Below, piece after piece: positions 56,501 through 64,000 of a DNA stretch of 64,000 bases. Every line of letters begins with the position of its first letter. The stretch's first letter is position 1. The stretch comes from Phalacrocorax aristotelis (lineage: Eukaryota; Chordata; Aves; Suliformes; Phalacrocoracidae): positions 22,298,975 to 22,362,974 of the forward strand of contig NC_134283.1 of NCBI RefSeq assembly GCF_949628215.1. Reading direction: 5' to 3'. Below the pieces are notes generated by a model. It was not told the DNA's origin and ran no database searches. It worked only from the letters and a program-made list of their open reading frames with translations. A program made the position numbers and the translations under genes.

Positions 56501-59500
56501 GGCCCTGTGCTCGTGCAGGGACAGCTGTGGTAAGGGGGTAGCAGTCCCTGCAAAGCTCAACTGCCCCAGCAGTGCTCCAGCATTACTGCCAAGAGAGCAA
56601 GCAGCCTGTAAGCTAGCATGGCAGGGTCCCACCAAGCCAGGGTGGGCCATGAAAAGCTCATATTTGTTCTCATTTCAGGTGCCAGTGGGTCACAGCTATC
56701 GGCCTGTGGCATCTCCTCTGCCTCCAGAGCAGCTGAAGACTGCAGGACTCTTCATGCAAGGCTGTATGTTAAAGAGATACCGAGCATATGCAACCCTACA
56801 GGACACAGATCTACTCTGCACCTTGGAGACTGAGCCCAGAAGTCTTTGGTCTCCACTCTCATTCTGGCCTATATTCTGGCATGGTGTAAGCTCAGCTGGA
56901 GAGGGCCTAAGGGCAGGTGTCTGACACCCACCACCAGTACCCCAGAGTTGTTCTGAACTGACCCCCCTGATTTAAGAGCTTGTCCCTGGTGTGTCTCAGA
57001 AATAGTGCCTGTGGGAACAGTGGGGCCGGTCACCCCATCTGCCCAGCCTGAGACCTGCATTACTGAATGCCAGGGGGGCACTGAGAAAAGGCAGGGCAGC
57101 TTCGCCCCTCTTGTTTTCTGCACACTGCAAAAGGACCCTGGCAGGGCAGTGCTGGCAGAAGTGGTCATGCCCAGGGCTTGGGGAGCCTGTATAGCCCACA
57201 GGCCCGAGGACAGGGGTCTCTGAGCCCCTCTGGGCTGCATGGGCAGGGACCAGGAACTGCAGAGAACAGATTTAACTTCCTGGACCTTCAGACAACTTGG
57301 CTTTTTAGGTTACCTGCTCCTACACATTCAGTGGTTAGTCCAGACTTCCCACCTGAACTTTCCTTACACCTGGCCTTTAGCCACCAAGAAATCCAACTTC
57401 CAACACAGCATCACAGGATAATTTCAGTTCATTGCGGACCTCTGAAGGTCATCTCATCCAACCTTCTGCCCAAAGCTGCGTGAGCTATGAGGGTCATGCT
57501 CTGAGGGCCAGCATGCTGGCACAGCTCACATACCTGATGCTTCTTGTTCTCAGAGCTCATGGTTTGGGGTTTGTAAGTGATCTTGTATGGCTTGTTTTTT
57601 TGATTGGCCTCCAGATGGAAAAATTCTGGCCCCTTCCAGTGTTCCCCCTCAATGACAGGTTGCATAGTCCAGGCCTCATTGCTTGGGTTGGACAGGAGGA
57701 TGGTCTGGCTATACTTCTCACGCACATCACATGTGAAAGTCAGCGTCTGCAACAGAGGAGCACAGAGGCTGCTTGGTCATGCTGAGGAATCCTTTCCACT
57801 CAGACTCTGACTGGCACAGGGATTGGCTTTTCATCATCATACACAAAATTTCCATTTAAGCCATAGCTTTTGGTGAAAATCACGTCAGTTCTTAGAGAAA
57901 GGAGAGGAATGAGTCCTTTGCATCTTGGGTGAAGGGGGCTGCTCCCTCTCAAGGAAAGGAGAAAGAAAATCAGATGTCCTGGAAGGGTACCTCTCCTGTG
58001 CAGGGACAAGACCTGCAGGCACACAGCCCCTTCATGGGCAGGCTGAAGAGCAGCTCTGGGCTCCCTTTTGGAAGCAAGGGCCAACACCCCACAGCTGCAC
58101 CCTCCTGCAATGCCCATGAAGGCCAGGAATCCTCCATGCTGTACCACTGTGCCCCAGGAGCTGGATGCAGTTGCCTTGCCCACTCATAGTGCTGAATGCC
58201 CTCCCCTGCCCCTACAGGGAGGAAAAGTGTGGCTGTGGGTGGAGTATTGTGGATATAGCTGTGTGGCTCTGTGGGGAGGGTCTCAGAAGAGCCCTGCAGG
58301 GTGTCCCTGTGGCAAGGGTGTTGCAATGCAGAGCTGGGACAGCTGAGGTGCTTGCTGAGGGAGCAGTGCCTTTAACAGGGGAGGAAGGCAACTACAGCAC
58401 TCAGAAATTTTGGGAGTCCTGCCCAGTGGTCTTCTCAGCTCTCTGGGATACCCAGGCAGGATGATAGGCAGGAGCAAGTTTTTGCGCGTAAATATCCTCT
58501 AGTCTCTGCCCTGGGAGAGATGTAGTGCAAATGATGGGGGTAAGGAAGGGACCCATCCTGTCTCTGCTCCAGTTACCTCTTTGGTGACAGGGGTCTCCAT
58601 GCAGCATCCTGCCAGCGTAAGCTGGAGTGGCTCACTGCCCTGGATGAAGCACTGCAGGCCCTCATAGTGGATAGCATGACTTGGCTTAGAGGGGTGGAAG
58701 GTCACAATGAAGGGGACATCCATTCCTGGGGAGATGTAACCCTTTGTGGGGCTGATGGAGAAATCTGGCTTGAAGCTTTCGATGTCCCACTTAAACCTTG
58801 CCAAGGAAAGCACAAGGACAGCAAGGAAAGATTAGCAACTGGCAGGCTGCAAATGCAATGTGCTGTTTCTAAGCCTCTTGTGGCCTTTTCCACAGGATCT
58901 CAGGCATGATGCTGAGACACCTGGCAATAAGGCTTCAGGCTGGGCAGGACTCAGATGCACCCATCTGTAAACAAGCTTTGGGTCATATCCCTTGCTAACT
59001 TCCAGGGCCTGACTGCACAGCCTTGGCTGCACAACTCTCCACTGAGATGGAAAAGCAGAAGGGAACTATCTGAGCAAGTTACAGCTCCATCCAACCCTCA
59101 TCCAAGCTCTCAGCCCTCAGAAAGGACAGAGTTATGGTATTACTTGACTCCTATGTCGCCTGTGTTCTGCATGATGACGTGCTGGGATGTGAAGCTCTGC
59201 TGCACTACTGCTCCAAAGCTGAGGTGCTCCTGGTCCAAGCTCACGTGGATGCCCTGGCAGGAGCCCCGCACCATGAAGAGGGAGCGCACCAGGCCGTTGC
59301 ACTCCAACAGCACTTCTCCAGTGAATGGCTGGATGCGGCACTTTGGGGAGAAGGTCACCTCCACTTTACAGGTATCTCCTTTGGGCTTCAGACTTAGTTC
59401 ACTGGTGGGGTTCAAGCAAAGAACCTGCCCAAAGAAATGAGCAGTGACTACTTCATCTGGCAACTGAGCTCTGAATCCTCCACAGAGTCTTCTAATTCCT

Positions 59501-62500
59501 GTTCTGTCCCCACGAACATTGCCTCAGTCCTACTTATTCCCTGGTACACATCCCTAGGTACCAAAGGTATTTTCCTGTGACATGTCCATCTGGCCATGGT
59601 GAGCTAGACTATGTCTTCCAAAGTAATTTCACGTGAGCTCCAAGAGAGCTGTAATTCTTGGTCTTTAAAGGTTACCTTTCCATATCTAATATACAAGGCC
59701 ACATTCTAACGTATGCGTCTAAAACAGGTGAGAGGAATTGTACCTTGTTCTCACTTCTGGCTGTTAGGGCAGTCCTGACACCTAGCTCAGATGAGGCATT
59801 CACATTACAAGTATCTGCTGGTAAAGCAGTCCCAGCACAGAGGACTGGACATCATACAGGCAGGCAGGACAGCACAAAATTGTAATTAGCTACTAGCTCC
59901 CACCCAGAGCAGCTCATAGCTACCTGCAGGCATCCATGTAGGCACACCAAATTGATCTCCAGTGAAGGAATGGGTCTTACCCCAGCTTCCTGTAGCTCTG
60001 GTATGGTGGATGCAAGACTGAGCTTAAAAGTGAGAGGGGCAGCACTGTTGTTTGCTATGGTGACAATCTTCTTCACTGTCTGTCCGATGGAGAGGGCTCC
60101 CAGTTTCACCACCTTTCCTTGTGGTTCCACAACATCAACCTGAGGCAGGAGGGATTAATATAAATTGAAAGGAAAGAAGAAGAAAAGGTTTTCTACCACC
60201 CTCATGGCAGAAAACTAAAATATGGTAGGCTGGGGAAGAGATGAGGAAAATGAGAAAGAAAACCACGCTGGCTGTCTGCCACCTGGGGTTTTAGGATTCA
60301 GATTTCAACTCACCTTCAGTTCCGTGCCCCTTCCTCGGATGTCAACAGTCTGCTGGCAAAGACCATTGATTTCAAAAGGGATGAGCTCGTGGTAAGACGC
60401 AACTTCTCTGGGATAGAAAGTGATGGGTACCTCCACTGTCCCTCCTGGGCACAGAACGTACCCGGGGAAGTCCACCTTCAGGTGCATGGTGCTGGTGAAC
60501 AAGCAGTTCAAGCTGGCAGAAAGCAAAGAGGAGCAGAGGTGTCATAAGGCTGCATGTGCTCAGATGACACCATCAAGGCTACTTAGGGCTTTCCTGTTTT
60601 CTCTCCCTGCATCCTCAGGATTTCATCTGCAGGGTTCATGAAGATATGGAACATGCACATGCTAAGCAAGGGCTGAAGGAGTGTGTGGAGAAGACCTACC
60701 TCACATCCTTGTCTGCCTTGTTCGTGATGATGAGGGTCTGACGGGCAGGTACCATCCCAGCCTGGTAGATGAAGCAGGGTCCAAAGTTGAGTCTGGTGGT
60801 GGAGAAGTGGACAGTGGGCACTACCACGGTGGCAAGAAACATGCAGGTAAATGTGGGACCCTTGCTGATCTGGTGAGGAGAAGGACAGCATAGGCCAGCT
60901 GAAGAGATGGGAACTACAACTGCAAACACTAGAGATGGCTGAGGAAGAGGATGTGGGACAGTTGGCTGCAGCAACAATAAGGAGAAGAAGCAGGTGCCAA
61001 AGGACCCCAGAATGGAAACAGAAGGTGGAAGGCTTGGGCTGAGAGGGAAAGGGTTTTTGGAGAGTCATGGCCCTGCTTTGTGCAGCCACGTGCCGAGCAG
61101 GGTGACCACATGCTGACAGGTCCTTTCTCAGCTGTGGGACCCAACTCAGCAGGGGCCTGGCAAGGACAAACAGCTCTATCTCCGTACACACCTAGAACCC
61201 CCCAAATTAGGGGCAGAAAAGGCCTGAGGGATATGTGCTACCAACAAAAGCGCTTCCCAAAGTGGTCCTGAATAAGCACTTATTAAAACATTTCATTCAG
61301 AAGCGGTCAGACTCTTTATTTTGGCAGTAGGAGCCTCTTTGCCTCATTCAGGCTCTTTAGTGACAGAACTTACCCCAGCTCTGGGCTCCTGCTGCCAAGC
61401 TGCAGTGTAGGGAAGGCGAAGGTCCTGTATTAAACACTGGTGCCTCACCTGCAGCGTCAGCTTTACATCCTTTAATGAGCACATCTTCTGTGGGTGAAAA
61501 GCCAGCTGGGCCTCTGCTTTTCCCTCCGCCCGCACAGTACCCATCTGAGGGGTGATGGTAAGGACCTGCTTATGAGCTGCAGGGCCACTCAGTTCCCATG
61601 AGAAGGTGAAGCTGAACTTGCCATTATTGCAGATGCTGAAGATGTGCTTGATGTTCTCATTTATCTGTACCTGTGGGGAGAAGGCATCAAGGACTAGGGG
61701 TTGAAGCACATGCAAACTGTCAGCTGGCCCAGCAAGTGTTCCTGCATCTTCCACATTCAGCTAACGACCTGTGTGAAAGATCAATCTCCCTTCCTCTAGA
61801 GACCGATAAACGAAGAAAAAAACATTCCCTCTTGTTCAATGTATCTGCAAGGCTCCTGGTTAATCTTGCAGGGCTTTGTGGGGCAAATGTTTCAGGGAAC
61901 CAGCGCTGCTTACCTCCTTGAAATCAATGACATTGATCTTGTGTGCGCTGAGCTCAGTGACACAGCCATCACTGTCCTCACACCTGACAGACACATTCAT
62001 GCTGTAGCCGGTGGCCTTGATATTCAAGGAGAGGGGCTGGGTCTTCCTCTTGACATCGCACTTGAGGTTGAAGACTGCCTCTCCTTCTAGTATTGGTGTG
62101 AGGTAGATTGTAATGGGAAACCTGAGCAGAGAAGACCCTTTTTACTCTGTTCACTGTCTCCTAGTTTTCTTGGCCCCACATTGCCTGCTCTACCGGTAAG
62201 CAGCTGTGCAATGGCTGTGGTGAGAAACCAGAAGCAGCACCCTGCCTTTCCAGGGCCTTCCAACACTGAGCAAGCCCTGGTGAGAACTGTTTAGGATGTG
62301 ATGATCCCATGCAATGAAATGGCAGAGGATACAACAACAAGGCAGCAGACACTGAACGCTGACCTTACTGCCCTGCCTACGTGCCCAGGGCAGCATTGGG
62401 TTGAGACACCACTTCTGTCCCAAACACAGAAGAAGGCACTCTTAGACACCCCCGGTCTCTCCAATCTATATAACAAGGGTAACAGCCTCTTTACAAAGAG

Positions 62501-64000
62501 GAATTATCCAGCTCCTGTGACAGCAGTACAATGTGGGTGCCACACCAAACTGCCTCTTTGTAATTTCTATGGGTGATTTCTGGGTACATGATCAAACACA
62601 ACCAAACTACAGAGATTTAAGGAATTACCACTTCTCAGGTGAGCCACAGTAACTGATACAGGATGCTCTCTTATCTTGCACCCCATGGCAAGCTAAAATT
62701 CAGCATCTTTTTAAGCCACAGCGAAGCTCCCCAGAGCTAATGCAATCTCCTTACACCCAGGCAGGCTATGAGTGGGCACAGGGACATCCATGTTGGATCA
62801 ACAGATGAGCTGGTGACCCGTTATACTGCTTGAACTCATGATCATATCTGATTGCAAGTCATGGCTGCAGTTTACAAGAGAAGAGCATCCATTTTCTAAC
62901 AGGTGATCCTGCAAAACACAGCTGGGCGTGTAAGCCTGTTGCTGTCACCCACAATGGGCTTAAATGCTGCCTGCAGTGCTGCTTGTGTGCTTTGCTGCTC
63001 TTGGTGGCTTTGCACAGACCATGTGTGGTGGGGTCTGTCACTAAAATAACACAGGCAAGAGAGAAGACTTTGCACACTTAAGGCTGCTGACTCAAGCAAC
63101 CACAGGGTTAAACCCCCAAACATGATTTTGTCATCAAAACCAAAAGATCCAAAGCCTGCATTTCTCCAGGAAGGCGGCCTAAAAGATGAGGGAAACCCAA
63201 CACAGCCACTTTATGGAGAAACCTGCAGTTCTGTGGTGTCCCCAAGGGGAAGGAATAAAACAAGGCAGATGTGTGCTACTGCTGAGAGTTACCTGGTGAC
63301 TGTGGAAAGGAGAAAGCCTCAAAAGCAAAATGACAGTGCAATGCTTGGCACACAGGAGAGGGAATCTGGCCTGTGATCCCTCTTACCTTGAAAGCGGAGC
63401 GATGGAACCTTCCAGGGGCTCTATTTTCAGGGAGGCGTTGCAGCCCTCTGAGAAGAGAGAGCTTTCTCTGAAAGCAAAGCTGAAGGTTTCTTTCTCACTG
63501 TTGATCATATAGATAGTCTGGTGCACCTCATGCCCTGGAGAAAGGACAAAGCAGCCGCTGAAAACCTTTTGTTCTTTTGTCCACCAGACCGCCATTGTCC
63601 ACTGCAGTCCCACCTGCCACTGAGCCCGGCAGGCAATTTGCAGTGAGGAGCATTTCCTGCAGCACGGCACGCTCAGAATGACAACATGAAAATGAACTTC
63701 TGACCCCATAGGCTCCTCTGCATCACCCCCAAATCCCCTCTTGGAAACAACTGCAACTGCATGCCATGTTACTTGCCCATACATGCCTTCCTCCCTTCCC
63801 CTTCCATTCCCTCGTACACTTGGGTGCCAGGAGCTAGATGCTTTCCTCACAAGAGACCTTTTCCATTTCCAGCTTCTTTGTGGGAGCCTGCTGGAATAAT
63901 GGGACTTCTGGGCCCCTGGAGAGGTACATTTCTGAGCGTTTAAGGTGTAACCAGGGTGCTCACCTATTAACAGCAAGTGAAAGTTCAGGTGGGATCTCTC
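53083..64000 (-). CDS. HYDIN: HYDIN, central-apparatus protein of motile cilia (3' part, last 15 exons)
   Basis: Fourteen complete exons and the end of one more join in continuous phase to 3,102 nt, giving the last 1,033 residues of HYDIN and its stop. The match to the human C-terminus is clear along the length (for example LGSSQ, FKWD.Q.F-like, EGEHW.GPEF, GLEYIDV, PPKPQGPF, SRMVVSCP). HYDIN builds the C2b projection of the axonemal central pair; its loss causes hydrocephalus and primary ciliary dyskinesia. The segment consists of about nine ASH/MSP-type beta-sandwich repeats, each marked by a V-x-(F/Y)-x-P strand such as VPITFYP, VEVTFSP, VTFHP, VFEYQP and VEVTYEP. All introns are GT-AG. 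The upstream four fifths (human protein about 5,100 aa) lie right of the window. Confidence 0.97.
54033..54257 (-). CDS. HYDIN: HYDIN exon, penultimate
   Basis: 225 nt, 75 codons, phase 0 at both ends: VDLVFEYQPLKMGESTGRLV, then LKATISRPEKPLYFCITLGS and an end in YLLQ. Human HYDIN has FEFQPLKAGETFGRLTL and LPEKPVHFQTVLGSSQ here. The donor GTGACC is weak at +4 to +6. Confidence 0.96.
54886..55116 (-). CDS. HYDIN: HYDIN exon, third from last
   Basis: 231 nt, 77 codons, phase 0 at both ends: VTFLNEVTKEYLFYMVTFKA, then STIKVDNPLPVPVMFAVECK and FTVPAESE. It is the N-terminal part of an ASH repeat completed by the next exon. The donor is GTAGGA. Confidence 0.96.
55544..55694 (-). CDS. HYDIN: HYDIN exon, fourth from last
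   Basis: 151 nt: one base completes an Arg codon, followed by 50 codons, FLVVVDILKPENLESSSVLQ then GLEYIDVPGSAKKDYKLTFL and SYKEGVFNTM. Human has GLDYIDVLSGSKKDYKLNF. The donor GTAAGT is consensus. Confidence 0.97.
56012..56175 (-). CDS. HYDIN: HYDIN exon, fifth from last
   Basis: 164 nt: GSIFFPLPDGTGLYYFLQGT, AEAPKCSGTIFRQVPCRTSY and TELIPVSNWLNRPQ, then a split Arg codon. The stretch FFPLPDGTG and the end ELLPVSNWLN(K/R)PQR are near identical to human. The acceptor is TTTTAG. The exon lies off the longest open frames and was found by reading for the homologous block. Confidence 0.97.
57410..57476 (-). mobile_element. CR1 LINE fragment (short 3' end)
   Basis: On the plus strand the sequence runs from ATCACAGGATAATTTCAGTT to the phrase GGACCTCTGAAGGTCATCTC and CATCCAACCTTCTGCCCAAAGC, the inverted last part of a CR1 3' end. 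Only about 67 bp remain, so it was truncated almost at once on insertion or eroded later. It sits 58 bp inside a HYDIN intron, in the sense direction. Confidence 0.8.
57534..57746 (-). CDS. HYDIN: HYDIN exon, sixth from last
   Basis: 213 nt, 71 codons, phase 0 at both ends: TLTFTCDVREKYSQTILLSN, then VIEGEHWKGPEFFHLEANQK and NKPYKITYKPQTMSSENKKH plus Q. Human has GEHWEGPEFITLEAHQQNKPYEITYRP. The exon carries the ITYKP strand of one ASH repeat. The donor is GTATGT. Confidence 0.97.
58577..58796 (-). CDS. HYDIN: HYDIN exon, seventh from last
   Basis: 220 nt: one base completes Lys, then 73 codons, FKWDIESFKPDFSISPTKGY, ISPGMDVPFIVTFHPSKPSH and LQCFIQGSEPLQLTLAGCCM, ending VTKE. Human has FKWDVQKFEPHFSISPMKGYISSGMEV. 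A complete ASH-type repeat is nearly contained in this exon. The donor is GTAACT. Confidence 0.97.
59144..59424 (-). CDS. HYDIN: HYDIN exon, eighth from last
   Basis: 281 nt: VLCLNPTSELSLKPKGDTCK, then VEVTFSPKCRIQPFTGEVLL, SLFMVRGSCQGIHVSLDQEH and an end at NTGDIGV plus two bases of Lys. VEVTF(A/S)PKCRI.PFT and RGSCQG are shared with human. The donor is GTAATA, phase 2. Confidence 0.97.
59981..60139 (-). CDS. HYDIN: HYDIN exon, ninth from last
   Basis: 159 nt, 53 codons, phase 0 at both ends: VDVVEPQGKVVKLGALSIGQ, TVKKIVTIANNSAAPLTFKL and STIPELQEAG. The KVVKLGA...GQ.VKK pattern matches human. The donor was set at GTAAGA because one base earlier would break phase with the next exon. Confidence 0.96.
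60314..60512 (-). CDS. HYDIN: HYDIN exon, tenth from last
   Basis: 199 nt: one base completes Ser, then LNCLFTSTMHLKVDFPGYVL, GGTVEVPITFYPREVASYHE and LIPFEINGLCQQTVDIRGRG, ending ELK. The block IPITFYPRE and ELIPFEINGL.QQTV is one of the best conserved in the window. The donor is GTGAGT. Confidence 0.97.
60700..60869 (-). CDS. HYDIN: HYDIN exon, eleventh from last
   Basis: 170 nt: ISKGPTFTCMFLATVVVPTV, HFSTTRLNFGPCFIYQAGMV and PARQTLIITNKADKDV, then two bases of Ser. Human has FNFGTCFIYQAGMPPYKQTLVVTNK. The acceptor is ACCAG and the donor GTAGGT. Confidence 0.97.
61449..61670 (-). CDS. HYDIN: HYDIN exon, twelfth from last
   Basis: 222 nt, 74 codons, phase 0 at both ends: VQINENIKHIFSICNNGKFS, FTFSWELSGPAAHKQVLTIT and KAEAQLAFHPQKMCSLKDVK, ending LTLQ. 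The LAFHPQK strand marks the end of an ASH repeat. The donor is GTGAGG. Confidence 0.96.
61914..62121 (-). CDS. HYDIN: HYDIN exon, thirteenth from last
   Basis: 208 nt: one base completes Arg, then FPITIYLTPILEGEAVFNLK, CDVKRKTQPLSLNIKATGYS and a Cys-rich end MNVSVRCEDSDGCVTELSAH...DFKE. Human has CDVKKKTQPLTLNVKAEGYSMNV. The acceptor is CTCAG and the donor GTAAGC. The exon is not covered by a long ORF and was found by reading. Confidence 0.97.
63387..63534 (-). CDS. HYDIN: HYDIN exon, fourteenth from last
   Basis: 148 nt: two bases complete a Gly codon, then HEVHQTIYMINSEKETFSFA, FRESSLFSEGCNASLKIEPL and EGSIAPLS plus two bases of Arg. The acceptor is CTCCAG and the donor GTAAGA. The phase fits both neighbours. 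Confidence 0.95.
63964..64000 (-). CDS. HYDIN: HYDIN exon, fifteenth from last (3' end only)
   Basis: The last 37 nt of an exon cut by the window edge. They read ERSHLNFHLLLI and one base of Gly, then a GTGAGC donor. The SHLNFHL strand resembles HYDIN repeats, and the one-base phase matches the next exon's two-base start. Confidence 0.85.

Larger units (their letters stand above)
53557..63963 (-). other. HYDIN: HYDIN introns in the window
   Basis: Fourteen introns of 174 nt to 1.36 kb separate the exons listed; the longest are 56,176-57,533 and 62,122-63,386. I found no RNA gene in them and only one transposon piece (57,410-57,476). The many open frames on both strands in the larger introns have no support. 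Confidence 0.85.

Noticed and set aside
60583..61191. A 202-codon minus-strand frame between HYDIN exons
   Set aside because: It is mostly intron sequence read in a frame different from the flanking HYDIN exons; the true exon (60,700-60,869) uses another frame.

Overview
The window is a piece of a bird genome. The evidence is vertebrate-type split genes with GT-AG introns, a CR1 LINE 3' end, and a solo LTR of the ERVL-like family common in neoavian birds. No bacterial-type operon, CRISPR array or plasmid feature is present. The window holds parts of two genes on the minus strand, VAC14 and HYDIN. They lie in the same order and orientation that I recall for human 16q22 (HYDIN upstream of VAC14). 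Every other long open frame I looked at is a chance intronic or antisense frame.

Positions 1-52,762: VAC14, the HEAT-repeat scaffold of the PIKfyve-FIG4 complex that makes PI(3,5)P2 on endosomes and lysosomes. Fourteen coding exons were placed with exact splice sites and continuous phase, from the ATG at 52,762 to the donor at 10,227. They give residues 1 to about 552. The C-terminal part of roughly 230 residues, which binds FIG4, must lie left of the window, so bases 1-10,227 read as intron. The introns carry two identical tRNA-Gly(GCC) genes in opposite orientation, a CR1 fragment, a solo LTR, a GC-rich minisatellite and one apparent minor-spliceosome (U12-type) intron.

Positions 52,763-53,082: a gap of only 320 bp between the HYDIN stop and the VAC14 ATG. 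In transcription order it holds an ATTAAA, a G5TG6 tract, an AATAAA, a strong CTCF-like motif and two CACGTG E-boxes inside a CpG island. The end of a cilium-specific gene and the start of a housekeeping gene share this space.

Positions 53,083-64,000: the last part of HYDIN, the giant ASH/MSP-domain protein of the motile-cilium central apparatus (C2b projection). Fourteen complete exons and the tail of a fifteenth give the final 1,033 residues and the stop codon. The 5' four fifths of the gene lie right of the window.

I saw no undescribed multi-gene system. The most notable observations are the compact HYDIN/VAC14 junction, the U12-type VAC14 intron, and the pair of tRNA-Gly genes nested in VAC14.
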